From Exobasidium rhododendri (taxonomy: Eukaryota; Basidiomycota; Exobasidiomycetes; Exobasidiales; Exobasidiaceae): a DNA stretch of 64,000 bases. Each line of letters opens with the position of its first letter. Position 1 is the stretch's first letter. Location of the stretch: contig CP110632.1 in NCBI GenBank assembly GCA_026210745.1, positions 1,735,001 to 1,799,000 of the forward strand. Reading direction: 5' to 3'. The notes beneath the pieces were generated by a model. It worked only from the letters and a program-made list of their open reading frames with translations. It did no database searches and was not told the origin of the DNA. Shown here in pieces: positions 20,135 through 31,889 of this stretch. Position numbers and translations under genes: made by a program.

Positions 20135-23100
20135 TCAACTGGCTATCTTGTCGATCAACTTTTGCCAGAAGTTGGGATCAAAGGAGGCGTCGTTGAATGG
20201 GTCGCCGTTCATTGCCATTGCGCGCGGTCCTCCCGCCCCTGCTAATTGTCCTGCTAGTGTGGGAACGATGTTGCTATTGGTCATCGTCGATGTGAGGTCC
20301 TTGGCGCCTGCTCCGAACGTGGCATTGCTTGCTCCAGCCATACCATCCCCTTGGTTGGCCTGACCTTGCACGTTGCTTGTTGCATTCCAAATAGGTGCAG
20401 GGAGAGCGGAGAGCTGCACCCGTGATCCGCTGTGCTGACTCGACGGCATTGGCGCCGCACTTTCTACTGATTTCGAGACGGAATTCTGCTGTTGAAGCGG
20501 ACTCTGTGCGGGGCTGTTGGCATACACGGCTCCACCGCCCTTTCCGAGGAAGCTTGTCGTCGTCTGCATGTTCTGTGGTTGTGCTTGATGTGGATTGTAG
20601 AAAGACGACGATGGCTGAGTAGCAGGCATGCCGTCTTGGCTGGAGGCAAGTGTGTCAAAGTCCATTGTGTCAAAGGCGTTGTATCGAAACCAGGATTCGA
20701 AGAGCTGTTGAGCAGAAGTAGCGTTGTTGACGTCCTCTGCGCTTATGGGGGTATCGTTGGGACTGGGAGCACTGCCGTTGCTGAGCGAAGAAGGCTGGCT
20801 GGGCATATACTGGTGATGCGTGTTCATAGGAAGGTACGGCCAGGGCGGCAGAATCTCTCCACTGCTCTTGCGGTTGCTGTCTTCACCCCCGCCTCTCCCA
20901 CTAAACGTCGCCACATACTCATTGTAAGGCAGCGAGGCAGCTTCGCGTCCCGATTGATTCAAGTCTAGCAGAACCCCTGCCGTATCCTCTTCCGTCAGTT
21001 TCCTGCTGCCTTGGCCTGCCTTTACAGCAGAGTCTGCCCTCTTTCCTCTCTTTCCCTCTCTCGTGTACTCCGTCTCTGCTTCCCGCTTGATCTTCCTCGT
21101 GGACGACGAGGACGAGTTGTTCTTCTTCTTCTTCGCTGCTTCGGCCATCGTCTCTTCGATCCTCTGCAGAAAGATGTAAATGATGCTTGCTTCACGCTCC
21201 TTCATGTCGTCTCGGACGTATTTCTGGGACTCCTTCTTCTTCTTCCATATGGTCACATAGAATCGCAGATGATCCAGCAACATCTCGGCGTCTTCTGCCT
21301 CGGGTGTGACGATGAGGTACATTCCAATGATGATCAGCGAGTTGAGCGTCTTGTACGTGCCCAAGTGAAGGTGGAGTGCTTTGGGGACGTGCTCCTCTCC
21401 GTACTTCTTCTTCAGTGCGGAGATGATGTCCTTTCGCAGCAGGATGTTATGGTGTGCAGCTGCAATACACGCTCTCCTGCTGTACTCGTATCGATGGCCG
21501 GTCTTGTGATTGGTTCGCAGCAGGTACGGTCGGTGCAGCGAGACGCGAATATGATCAATCTCACTCTCCAGCAGATATCGATGGATGGCGACAAAGGGGA
21601 GCCTTTCGTCCCACGTCGTATCAACGTGGTAGAGTTGGCCGGATGAATTGATCTCACTATGGAAAGTAGTAGGCACCGTCTTGCGGTATTGCTCCAGCTC
21701 TTTGTCGATCATGACAATGTCACTGTAGTGAGCAGGCGTGTGCAGGTTCTGATACGTTGATATGATCTTGCCCATGATGACGGCCAAACGATGGCGATGC
21801 CTGGTATAGGACAGGGGAGACGGCGGCGTCCCCTTTGGTATAATCGTCGTAGCGACCGGCTTGAACATCTCAGGAAAAGTGTCATGTTCGTCTACTTCGC
21901 TGGGCAACTGCGTGTCGACAACATTGTCATCGATCTGTGTCGGTCTGCCCAAATTCATACACAAATTTCGATCGGTAAAGTAGATTGCCGACCAGACCCT
22001 GCGTCTCATCTCGCTCTCCTCCTGGGAGAGTCGCAGTTTGGATCCGTCTCGATGCAGTCCGATGCTGTGTGCCGTCTTTACTGCATTGGCGACGCAGGTC
22101 CAGGCTTCCGTGATCCTTCGATCCAAGAGTAAGAACCGGCTGGCAATGCTGTAGCCCATCACTTGATGGATGTCCTCACGACCCAACATCGTACTGACCA
22201 GGAGAGCCTTCCTGCCTGCAAAGAACAGCTGCCGAGCCATGAGTCGAACGGCTCGGGGTTCTTCTGTAAACACATCCGGTCGATTTACGGAGCACCTCGC
22301 AATCGCCATGGCAATAACGAGAACAGCGTATGTGTTCACGTTGTTTGCTGTCAGTGTCGGTCCGGAGGCCCAGAACGTCTCAAACAATTTGCGAAAAATC
22401 TTCTCGCTGAGGGGCTGAGAGGAGGAGGGAGAATAGTAGTTCCCTTAGTCCGCTCATCCTTGACAGATCGCCCCGCATACAGACTCACCTGACGAAGCCA
22501 ATTGATCTCGAGGAAGAAGTGATCAACCAGGACGTCGCAGATCTTCCTCGACGGGAATGTGGCCATAAGGGAGCCAGTGATACTCTCTGTCATGCCGTAC
22601 TCTTGCGTGAGGACGTCAAGATCAGTGGCGCACTCGATAGACCGGACAGGATCAGTGAGTGCGCCTGTTCCCTGCGTTCCTGATAGCGTGTCCAGGAGGC
22701 TGTCGATCTTCATCGACATGTGCTTTGGCGTGTCATATTGGTGGCCTATTGGACTCCTTTCTCGATCCAAGACCTCATCTCCTGCCTCACTTCCTGCCCC
22801 TTCCGCCATAATCTGCCCCGAGGAGCTGCTTGCTAGTGGTTGTTGCGATGCGACAGGAGCAGCATGCGGACGCGCTGGGGGTTCTTGCTGTTGCTGCTGC
22901 ATCATCTCAAACAGTCTCTCAAAGTTATCCTGCACGGTCTGTTCTAGCCTATTCACTCGACTACCCAAATCAGTCGGATCCTCCCCTGGCTGAAAGGTTT
23001 TGCATCGATCTGGTATCTTTCGTGCGATGCAATGCTGGCAAGGCGTCTCTCGATTGCACTGCAAGTGTAGAAACAAGAGTCAGTAAGCGACAGAGTCAGA

Positions 23101-23362
23101 AGTGGATTTGACCCGCCCCTTTTTGAGCTGTACCAACCTTCTGCTTCCTTCGATGACACTCTGTGCAGCTGAGTACGTGCGACAAGTGTCAATGAAACTT
23201 GCATCACCATCGTCACGATCTCCTAGAAACTCACGAAAAGTGCACTCTTTGTCGCTTCGAGCCACTTCCATTCAAGTCCCTCTTCTCGTCCTCATCTTCT
23301 ATTGACGAGCCAGTCGAGTGGAACGAGTAGGGGTTGACATTATTCCCGTTCAGAGAGTTCAT
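20135..23362 (-). CDS. Zn(II)2Cys6 transcription factor with Fungal_trans domain
   Basis: Exons 23362-23235, 23168-23138, 23058-22489 and 22414-20135 join in phase to 1002 residues. The second intron cuts the zinc cluster. Once joined it reads CTECHRRKQKC, five residues, CQHC, eight residues, Cys, a perfect CX2CX6CX5CX2CX8C DNA-binding cluster, preceded by basic SKRQRVHFS. A short coiled linker follows (SRVNRLEQTVQDNFERLFEM plus Gln run). The central part is the Fungal_trans regulatory domain, recognised by MRRRVWSAIYFTDRNLCMNLGRP. The C-terminal 300 residues are Ser/Gln/Asn-rich and may activate transcription. Start ATG 23362 was chosen because only its frame enters the cluster in phase. Targets are unknown; the AA7 oxidase gene lies 458 bases upstream on the same strand. 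Confidence 0.9.
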
Positions 23363-23819
23363 GACAAGGGCGCGGCCCCAGGATCAAGGGCGCAGTAGTG
23401 TTGGTAGCAAGTGAGGCGAGGAAAACGCACCTTTTCTGCTGTCGGTCGGACTCAGCACTGCCACCTTTGCAGACTTTGTGATGGTGCAACGTCGTAGAGC
23501 TGGTTAGCGGATACACTATAGAGGCAAGATGGCAATGAATACTGGTAGGGCTCGCAAGAGAATGGCTTGCGGGCCTGCTGAGGGCAGATGGCTGGAAGGA
23601 TAAGCAGAGATATAACATTGCAAACCGCGGGGAGCATTAGGATTTTTACCAGCCGATTACATAATCCAGACGCACGTCAAGTTGGAGGGGAAAAGAGAAG
23701 CAACTGATCCTGATCCTAAATTAGAATTACAGATCCGACAGCCATAGGAAAAAAGGGCAACAATAAAATACAGCTGATGGCCTGAATACAAGTCCCGGCA
23801 AGGATGATGAACGGGGGAT
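23363..23819. other. Intergenic, promoter of the Zn(II)2Cys6 factor
   Basis: Between the start of the transcription factor and the 3' end of the AA7 oxidase, both on the minus strand. No gene or repeat seen. Confidence 0.5.
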
Positions 23820-25412
23820 TCAGGCGTGGGCGAGGCCCTGGGGGAAGTCGAAGATGGTGTTGGGATCAGCAGTCTCCTTGATGCTCTTCAGTCGATCGAG
23901 GGCCGATCCATAGTAAGCTGAACCGAAATTGGCCAGATTAGGATCAACGTAGTTTTGATACGCTGTCCAGTCGTTGCTGTCTGGCTTAGCGTTTCGAACA
24001 GCGTTGGTGACGGCATCCAGTTTCGATAGGGCATCTTGCTGTGCCGTTGCATTGTCGAAGCCGGGAAAGGCGTACGAGTAAATCTGACTGAAGAAGAGGC
24101 TGTGTCGATGGACAAAAGACATGTTTCCCGTCGTCGAAGCGAGATTCGTCGCAGAGTTTGGGCCATTCAGGTCAAAGGAGATACTGTTGCCGCTACCCTC
24201 GACGCCTACTGCCGCTTGAACTGAGTCAACGATTGCCTGTGCGCTGGTGGGTGTGTAGCCAGGGGTTCCATCGTCCATGATCGATTGAGCGTAGTATGGT
24301 TCGTACACCTTGGGCTGATCGAGATCTCCCATCAGATTAGTAAGTGCGTCGACCCAATCGTCGAACTCAGTAGCTGTGGCAGACTTGGCAACGACTCCCA
24401 TGTTGCTCAGATTGTCATTGAAAATCTTCTTCGCCGCCTTGAAATCCACCTTGGACCCGAGGTATTGACCTGAAAAGGAGCAGGCGCCGTCGTTGCCTGA
24501 ATTTTCCCCATACATCAGTATCTCTCCCCCCATCTCCATCGGAAGACCGCCGTCTGTCTCTTGCTTCAGTCCCAGTTCCTGCAGCGCCAAGAGGACGTTG
24601 GCACAGTCGGCATTGCTGTTGTACACTGATGCGAAGTTGACCGTCAAAGGAGGGGCCGTCTCCATGGCAAAGGTAAAGTGGGTGACTACGCCAAAGTTGT
24701 TGCTACCCGCTCCTCGCATACCCCACCAGACGTCTGCATCTGCTCCCGTAGACGTCTGATCGATGTTCTTGATGGTGCTGTTTGCGTCGACGTATTCAAT
24801 CGAGGTGACGTGGTCCATGAGCCAGCCCCACTTCCGTGATGAGTAGCCCCATCCACCACCCAGGGAGTGACCGCCTACACCGACTGTGGGACAAGTCCCG
24901 TGTGGAAGGGCATACCCTTTTGCCCCAATTGCCTTGGCGAGAGGGCCCAGTGTCATCCCTGCACCAACAGTGACCGTCTGTGCTTCATCGTCGATGGTAA
25001 TGTCAGTCATATTGCTGAGATCAAGGACCACATTCCCGTCACTACTGTATGCCGCATAGCCATGTCCCCCACTCTTGGCTGTGACCTTACTTTGGCCATC
25101 CGTGGCTGCAACGCATTGAATGACAGCAGCGACTTGTGTAGCATTGAGTGGTAGTGCAAAGACATCAGCACTCGAGCTGTAAAGGCTGTTCTCCGTTGCG
25201 CTTAGGTTGGCATACGAAGCAGAACCCTGAAATGACAGGTCGACTCCCGAAATTTCTAGACATGGGCGAAGGGAGGAGTTGGTAGCTCTCTCCAGTAAGC
25301 GACTACTTGCAGCATATGGAGAAGAATAGTCGAGTGGGTGGGCTGTGCTTCGATGGGCAGAAAGAGCAAGGCAGGTCGCCGCCAAAGCGTAGGCTGAAAG
25401 GCGTTGCATCAT
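23820..25412 (-). CDS. Secreted AA7-type FAD oxidase (glucooligosaccharide-oxidase-like)
   Basis: This single-exon 530-aa protein has a signal peptide (residues 1 to about 24, ending STAHP). An FAD-binding PCMH domain follows, and a C-terminal BBE segment (YQNYVDPNLANFGSAYYG). Two residues that bind FAD covalently in this family are present: H117 in SGGHGY and C174 in HGTCPTVGVGGH, so bicovalent flavin is expected. These enzymes oxidise sugars or oligosaccharides at C1 and make H2O2, or oxidise other alcohols. The family also includes berberine-bridge-type enzymes, so the substrate is open. Several N-glycosylation sequons fit export. Length and composition are normal for the family. Confidence 0.9.
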   Translation of the reverse strand: MMQRLSAYALAATCLALSAHRSTAHPLDYSSPYAASSRLLERATNSSLRPCLEISGVDLSFQGSASYANLSATENSLYSSSADVFALPLNATQVAAVIQCVAATDGQSKVTAKSGGHGYAAYSSDGNVVLDLSNMTDITIDDEAQTVTVGAGMTLGPLAKAIGAKGYALPHGTCPTVGVGGHSLGGGWGYSSRKWGWLMDHVTSIEYVDANSTIKNIDQTSTGADADVWWGMRGAGSNNFGVVTHFTFAMETAPPLTVNFASVYNSNADCANVLLALQELGLKQETDGGLPMEMGGEILMYGENSGNDGACSFSGQYLGSKVDFKAAKKIFNDNLSNMGVVAKSATATEFDDWVDALTNLMGDLDQPKVYEPYYAQSIMDDGTPGYTPTSAQAIVDSVQAAVGVEGSGNSISFDLNGPNSATNLASTTGNMSFVHRHSLFFSQIYSYAFPGFDNATAQQDALSKLDAVTNAVRNAKPDSNDWTAYQNYVDPNLANFGSAYYGSALDRLKSIKETADPNTIFDFPQGLAHA

Positions 25413-25524
25413 CTGTGCTTATGGACGAGAGGCTCCTTTCGGGCTGCGAAGTGAGAAGACGAGGAGAGGAGAGGATAGGGGGTGGATGTAGATGGTCCAA
25501 GTGAAAGACGAGAGAGGGGCAGAA

Positions 25525-25533
25525 TTATATATG
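25525..25533 (-). promoter_or_regulatory. TATA box of the AA7 oxidase gene
   Basis: On the minus strand the sequence reads catatataatt about 115-120 bases before ATG 25412, a good TATA element at the spacing also seen for the 7530 gene. Confidence 0.5.
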
Positions 25534-26440
25534 CCCTTCATTGCGGGGGCACGGCCGTCATCTACATATCCTCTCTCTCTTCTGGGTTCACGGGACTAGT
25601 TGCCAAATCTCCGTTTAGAAGACCGCTTTAGGCCCTGGGAGTGGGGGAGAAGGGCTTCAGAGCTCCCTAGGCGGATGTATCCTAGGGTGAGACTAAGTTC
25701 TGGTGACGCAAGGTGTAGAGAGGCAATAGCGCGTAGAGCAGCATGGTCGCGAAACGCGAATACAAATTCAGATGCGTGTATGATGCGTGTATCACGGAAA
25801 TCCTCTTCCCCTTCATTTAGGGTTTCCTATTTGGGCCATGGAAATACTCTAAATTATTCTTGCTCATAACCACTTACCATCTCAATACAGTATCACATGT
25901 AAACGAATAATAATTCCCACTGCAGTCGTATTCGGAAATCCGCATAATCACGCTAAGGAAAGGAGAAAAGACTACCAGTGTCGTCGGATCCCCGGGCTGT
26001 GTCTCTAACGAAGCACCTTGCTCGTTATGCTCCTCGCCTCTTAGCTTAGAGCGCAAGACTGCTGCAGGCACATGGCATTAGCCAGTCCTTTTCTCCTCCC
26101 CAACATGGACGATATATGATCGAGGACAGGTGAAGGCGAAGACGTTTACCTGCTCCACCATTTCTCCCAAGACTCAGGCGAGCTTCTTTGGATTGGCATC
26201 ACAGGCATCGATGACGCTTCTTCTTGTCAATTTGCCCACTATATTGCGTTTGCTTTCAGTCTTGCGGTCGGACCTCTTCCCCATCGATATGCTACTCGAG
26301 GTGGAGTGAGGCGAGATTGGGTAATAAGATGTCCGTCTGACTAGAGACTCGTCACCTCGCCGAATTTCTCACTATGGCTGCCTGCTCTCTATAGTGATCC
26401 TTTCCACCGCAAGCACATCGCCAGCAAGCACATCTCCAGA
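25534..26440. other. Intergenic between AA7 oxidase and Gag remnant
   Basis: No protein-like ORF. I looked for an LTR or primer-binding site before the Gag-like ORF and found no clear one. Confidence 0.4.
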
Positions 26441-27136
26441 ATGAGCAAAATGAGCGCTCACAGACACCAGGCATCCTCAGAGTGCCCTACTAATGGCGTC
26501 GCTCTGTCTTCCGAGCTACTTCAGATACAACAGCTACGGCACCACTTCGACAAGATGAGACAGGGTGACCTACCTCTCCATCAGTATGCTCATCGGGTCT
26601 TGGGTCTGAGTAGTAGGCTGGAGTGGGCTGGTCATCCAGTGAGACCTGGTCATAAGATCGCAGTGCTTCTAGAAGGTCTGGAGCCCAGATACGAAGCTAT
26701 TCGACAGCTCCTCTTTGCCAAAGCTTCAAGGTGGAAGAGTACCGGAGAGATGGAGGAGGAGGAGGACATCTTCATCACCTTCGTTTCCCTCATACGAAAG
26801 TACGCCTTCGAGAGGGAAGGCGAAATGGAGACCGGAACAGCATCCTGGGCAAGAGAAGATACGCAACGCAGAAGAACTGAGTCATTGTCCTCTTCCTGTT
26901 TTTCTTCTCTCTCCAGCAACGGTCAGTACTTGGCCTCGAACGACTACAGCATCATCGCACAGCGATCATCTATGGAGACGTCCTCAGCTGCAAGTCCCGT
27001 TACGACGACGATCGGTCCCAGAACAAGCACCAGAGAGAGCATGACGACGGGTCTTTGGCATAGCCCTCCCAAAAGGATCCATAAAGTATCTCAGAGCAAG
27101 ACAGATCATGATATCTATTCTCTCCTTGGCCTATAG
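26441..27136 (+). mobile_element. Copia-type Gag (UBN2-like) remnant
   Basis: The ORF of 231 codons starts at ATG 26441. Its first half has the helical pattern of Ty1/Copia Gag (UBN2): LRHHFDKMRQGDLPLHQYAH, then LSSRLEWAGHPVRPGHKIAV, then LLEGLEPRYEAIRQLL. The second half is Ser/Thr-rich with no CCHC knuckle, and no protease, integrase or reverse transcriptase follows within 500 bases. It is either a truncated element or a captured gag gene. No flanking long repeats were found by eye. Confidence 0.55.
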
Positions 27137-27632
27137 ATTGCCCCTCCTCTCCTTCGCTCCTAAGGCGTCCTTCAATCACTTTGACAGTCTCAGCGACACT
27201 GCACGATACAGAGTCGAGGTTGGCTGTTCATCACGCACTACTCATCGAGGTGGTCTCCTGTTGTATTGCGTTTGCACACGGCTGACTTGTAGGATGTTGA
27301 CTAGACGAGGACACCACTGTCGCTTCTTTGAATCCGCTTGAACTCGCTCTTGGCGCGCGGACAACCACCGGAGGCTGAATTGATTGGGCGCAGGACTCAC
27401 CTGAAGATTGCAAAAGGATCTCTGCACGAAGTGTTGCAGAGAATCACATCGCAAACATCGTTCCCTACCCTATACATACACTCCCGCTACTGAATACTGA
27501 TACCCAGCCCCCACATTGCCTACCGAGCATCTCTGGCCCTCTCTGCATACCCTTCAGCACCGTCCACCTCGATCCAAAGGAGGCTCACATCGTGCTGTAT
27601 TATACCCTGTCTCGCGAGCCTTTTCACACTGA
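27137..27632. other. Intergenic, 3' of the Gag remnant
   Basis: No gene seen. A word tattgcgtttgc at about 27264 also occurs near 26243 upstream of the Gag ORF, which may be chance or the trace of flanking repeats. Confidence 0.35.
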
Positions 27633-29689
27633 ATGAAGAAGCCAACGCTATGGTCTGCCTTCACCACTTTACAGCGCAGGAACATCATCATCTATTCGGT
27701 GGGCATCATGTCGTACAAGTTTGCGCTCGAGTGTGAGTTTGACCGACGGAAGAAGGGGGAGGGGAGGAAGAGTCGATCAGATGAGAGCGTGCACCTCATG
27801 TTCTACATGCGCTCCACTTTCCTATCAGACTTTCATGGGGCTTTTCTGACAATGGCAAACGAGCGATTCGGTGATGATCGATATGCAAAGATCGGCATCC
27901 TTACCGGGTTGAATTATGCTGCTCAGGGACTGGGATCGATTGTAGCGTCGCCACTCGTGAAGCGACTGCCTACCAGAATCGTTCTTTCGGCTGCTGTTGT
28001 ACTGTTCGGAGTGGTATCGACCGTCATCTTGATCGTCGACGCTGCGACGGGAGGGGTCCTGAAGAATAAGACCGCCAGCAACACGACACAATACGGTCGA
28101 TGGGATCCGAATGGTGAGTGCCACGATCGAGGAAAAGGGTTGGAAAAAGGACGAGGTCTTTGCTGAGGCTCCCTTCATGGCCAGTCATGTTCCCCATCTT
28201 TACACTGTCGGGCATCTCATACGGTATGATCGAACTGATCAGAAGGACCATACCGACCGATGTGGTAGGGGGTGATCCTACCAGACTCAAAAAGATGAAC
28301 GCTCTGGTCCACGTCCTTTACGAGACGGCGGGCACCGTCGCAGCGCTCACTTCGACTCTCCTCATTGAGAAGTTTGGCTACAACTACTCCTCCCTCTTGT
28401 CACCCGTCCTCTTTGCAATCTCCGCCATCACTTGGTGGTACCTGGACATCTATGGACCCAGTTCTGGCGACAAGTTTCTGAATGTTAGAGTCGAGTACGA
28501 GGGTCACAAGCCCTCTGAGACAGCATCCGTGGAGGCAGCAAACGTGCAGAGAGGCTGGATATCTAGCCTCTGGATCGCAGTAAGAAGCTTTGGCAAGGCT
28601 TTCTACTACGGCGGTTGGCTCTGTCTGACGCACAGGAAGTTTGTGTGGCTGGTGCCGAGTGAGTCGAGAGTGTGTCATGGTAGTGTGCAGCACTGAAGCT
28701 ATTCCTCTAGGCTACACTATTGCGCTCTACAGCCATCGTTACTTGGAGAGTGGCATCCTGCACATGTTTGCAAGCACTGTCCTAGGAAGGAGCTCACTTG
28801 CGCAAATCATGATAGGAGGGTGAGTGGGCCAGATGTGGTGATCAGTAAAGGCATATTCACATTCGCTGGACGCAGATCGAACTTCGGCGAGCTGCTAGGA
28901 GCCGCCAGCGTCATGCTCTTCAGTGAGAGCTTCTCGACCCCATTACCCTGGCTTCGAATGGACGCAATCGCATTAAAGTAGGTCCTTTGCAGCGTTGGGG
29001 GAGTGTTGGGGAAGTCCATCTGCTGATTGTGGCTGACTGTTGGGCCCTCTCTCCTTTGCAGTCTCGTCTGGATCATCCCTTTCTTTCCTGTGATACGGGG
29101 GAGCGCTTTGTCAGCATGGAAGCTGGCCCCTTGCATGATACCGATCTCCTATGGTTGGGCTGGGGGAGACTGCTCTTTGGCTGCCTACATTCAATCGACG
29201 TTGTGCAAGTTAGAGAATGACGACGAGGATGTCTCAGTTCTAGGATCTGTCATGGCCTTTCTGTACGTCTCCTACCTCATCATCTACTCGGTGATATCTG
29301 CTCTTCTCGGTCGTTGGGTGGACTCCCAGATCAAAGGCCTGGGGGAGTCTGACGTAGAAGGGCCGGCGAGATATGCTCTCAAGATGGTGGGGTGAGTTTA
29401 CTTTTTCTTTTTCTTCCGCCGCGTTGATCGACAGCCTTTTTGACAATGACGTCTCCTCAACAGCGGTGTGCAATTTACCGTGCTCTCCGTCGTCATCCTT
29501 GCTTCCACTTTCATACCCAAGAGGGCCTTCGCCTTGAATCCGTCCGACTCGCATGCAGAGACCCCGGACAAAGCACACATCGACGGGTCGACAGAGTCAT
29601 ACACATACCCGTCCACCGTTCCACCTCCCCCCGATCGCTACCTGAAGCAATCCTTGTACAGCGAGCTGAGCTACTCGGGCGTCTACTGA
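27633..29689 (+). CDS. MFS membrane transporter, seven exons
   Basis: Exons 27633-27732, 27829-28113, 28185-28658, 28711-28819, 28876-28977, 29062-29391 and 29464-29689 join in phase to 541 residues. The order is two hydrophobic bundles of about six segments each, separated by a soluble loop containing VEYEGHKPSETASVEAANVQ. Family-like marks are the Gly-rich fourth-fifth segment (LNYAAQGLGSIVASPLVKRLP) and, near the C-terminus, DDEDVSVLGSVMAFLYVSYLI followed by LGRWVDSQ. This arrangement is common in uncharacterised fungal major-facilitator proteins. Substrate unknown. The tail is hydrophilic with a Pro-rich motif. Confidence 0.8.
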
Positions 29690-29906
29690 TCTGTCCAATA
29701 CATCGTTCCATGTCGCAAGTAGCATCACCCATACCAAAGCGGGTGATCGGGAGGAGCAACACCGTCTGCGCCTTCTGGACCCTAAGCGTACATGTCACGC
29801 ACGACGCGTGCTGCACTTCGTGTACCAACACTTTCTCTTCTCCCTCCTCCTAACTTCCTTCTTTTTCTTACTGTATTGCTGCCATGTTCCAGAGCACGAG
29901 GGAGTC

Positions 29907-31889
29907 ATGAAGGCCACTCCCATCGCCTTTGGCATCAAGGGGATCTTTCCACTGATCAAGAAGCATGCCCCTGGTTGCATCACCCCTCTTGCAACACTGG
30001 ATGCCTTGCCAAAATCGACCCGCCTGGCGATCGACGCCACGTTGCTCATCCAACGACTTCACTTTGCTGACGATGCACACCCCTCTCGACACATCCTCGG
30101 CTTTCATCGACTGATCCGCCAGATGAGAGAGGCTTCACTGATACCCATCATGGTGTTTGACAACTTCAGCAAGGGTGCACGATTGAAGGCAAAGGGGAGA
30201 GAAAACGAAAAGAGGCGGTTGAAGAGGAGTACCCTGACGCTACGAGCTGACATTGAACGATTGAGAGGGAAAAGATTGGAGGCGCTCGCAGAGGTAATGA
30301 AGGAGTGGAGAGAAACGGACAGTCAGGATCGTGTCAAGGCAGCTGCCTTTCTGAGATCTTGGCAGCGGGATGAGGAATTGAGACGACCAAAGAAGGGTAG
30401 CGACCACCTTTTCACCTATGATGACTACGAAGAGGCGATCAATCTGGAGATGGAAGACACGAGCAAGGTAGCTCTTGACGTCAGTAGAGATCCTTCGTCC
30501 GATGTAGCGCCGCTGGAGTATCCAGACCCAGACGATTTCTTCATTGACCTGCTCTCGCGAGAAGACCTGGGACCCTACATGCCAAGGGTCGTCCCTCGCA
30601 CTATCACAAACGACGACGTCTGGTCAAGCGTACAAGAGGCAGAAGCATCAGCGGTACTACACATGGCCTCCAAGATACACCACCTTCGACGACAGTACGG
30701 CTCTATTCTCAACTCGCAAAGGGCGATCGTGATCGACCTTGATGGTGGGAAGACGCAGAATGTCCCACCCGAAACACCGACTCAAACGCAGATGACCTTA
30801 GCTGAAGGAAGCGTGTATGGTCGACTACAGGCTGGCCTATCCGATCTGGCGGTCGATGTCGACTCACTGGTGGGAACATCGCAAGCAGAAGCAGCATCCC
30901 TCAACAGACAACCAGATCTGGTGGAAGAGACGATGGAGGAAGGCAAGGAAGAGGAGGAAGAACTAGTCGCCTTGACGGCCAAGAACATCCTCATGCAACG
31001 ATCGTACGCAAGGTCTTCCACTCCTCTCTCCAAGAGCATCTTTGAGTCTTGTGCTACGCTTTGCTCTCTTCTCAAAGTGCCAGTCTTGTGGACGGGTGAT
31101 GGAAGTAAGACGGGGGGCAGGCCACACGAAGCAGAGGCCTTGGCTTCCATGCTTGTCCGGAAGAAGCTTGCCGATGCAGTCGTGAGCGAGGACAGCGATG
31201 TGTTGCTGTATGGTGTGCCGTTGATACGCGGCATCATGGGCCACAAAGGCCTGGAGTACATCGATTCGATGAAGGCGAGATACAGTCTCTTTCCACCATC
31301 GACGGAGGTCACACCAGAGGAGGGTGAAGCGGTTAGTCTCAAGCAGATGCTGGACTTTGCTCTCCTTTGTGGAACTGACTTTAATCGAACGGTGCCCGGC
31401 ATAGGCTCGGTCACTGCGTTGAAGTTGATTCGAGAATACAAGAGCATCGATGGCATTCGACTCGAGTCAATGCAAAGGCAAAGAGCAGGTCGATCGGAGA
31501 AGGCAGCGTCGGACCTGAAGCTAAAGTCCCTCAAAGAAAAGGATCACAAGGTGATGAAGAAGTCCTCCAAAGAGTTAGCGTTTCCCATGCCTGACAATCT
31601 GAAATGGAGAGAGTACAGCAAGGAACTGAGGGAGGCAAGAAAGGTGTTTGAGAACCCACCTAGTCTCTACTGGGAAGCACGAAAACTCCGCAGCATAGAA
31701 CAAGAAGACCCAATCGACTACCAGGCTCTCAATGAATTCCTTCAGAAGAATGGCATCAACTCGCGAGAGATGCTTCACGAAGGTCAAGCTCAGCATCAAA
31801 GAAGAGCCATGTCTGGCCCTCCCGCTGATGGCTTTGGAGGCAGTCCATTCGGTGATGGAAAGGGATCCGCGGCGACTTGGGGCGCGTAA
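29907..31889 (+). CDS. Rad2/XPG-family structure-specific nuclease
   Basis: From ATG 29907 the frame gives 660 residues; the longer open frame upstream has no ATG in frame. The N-terminal nuclease block starts FGIKGIFPLIKKHAPGC, with Asp in RLAIDATLL and PIMVFD. A charged spacer of about 270 residues follows, then the internal block: RPHEAEALASMLV, ADAVVSEDSDVLLYG and LLCGTDFNRTVPGIGSVTALKLI. The acidic metal ligands of FEN1/XPG nucleases (Asp, Asp, two Glu, two Asp, Asp) and the helix-two-turn-helix are all present, so it should be active. The long spacer is more like XPG or asteroid-type members than FEN1. No PCNA-binding motif is obvious. A role in DNA repair or RNA/DNA flap processing is inferred. 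Confidence 0.85.
   Translation: MKATPIAFGIKGIFPLIKKHAPGCITPLATLDALPKSTRLAIDATLLIQRLHFADDAHPSRHILGFHRLIRQMREASLIPIMVFDNFSKGARLKAKGRENEKRRLKRSTLTLRADIERLRGKRLEALAEVMKEWRETDSQDRVKAAAFLRSWQRDEELRRPKKGSDHLFTYDDYEEAINLEMEDTSKVALDVSRDPSSDVAPLEYPDPDDFFIDLLSREDLGPYMPRVVPRTITNDDVWSSVQEAEASAVLHMASKIHHLRRQYGSILNSQRAIVIDLDGGKTQNVPPETPTQTQMTLAEGSVYGRLQAGLSDLAVDVDSLVGTSQAEAASLNRQPDLVEETMEEGKEEEEELVALTAKNILMQRSYARSSTPLSKSIFESCATLCSLLKVPVLWTGDGSKTGGRPHEAEALASMLVRKKLADAVVSEDSDVLLYGVPLIRGIMGHKGLEYIDSMKARYSLFPPSTEVTPEEGEAVSLKQMLDFALLCGTDFNRTVPGIGSVTALKLIREYKSIDGIRLESMQRQRAGRSEKAASDLKLKSLKEKDHKVMKKSSKELAFPMPDNLKWREYSKELREARKVFENPPSLYWEARKLRSIEQEDPIDYQALNEFLQKNGINSREMLHEGQAQHQRRAMSGPPADGFGGSPFGDGKGSAATWGA

Noticed and set aside
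29808-29906. Longer N-terminus of the Rad2-like nuclease
   Set aside because: The upstream part lacks an in-frame ATG and is a translated spacer; Rad2 proteins start just before the GIKGIFPLI motif.
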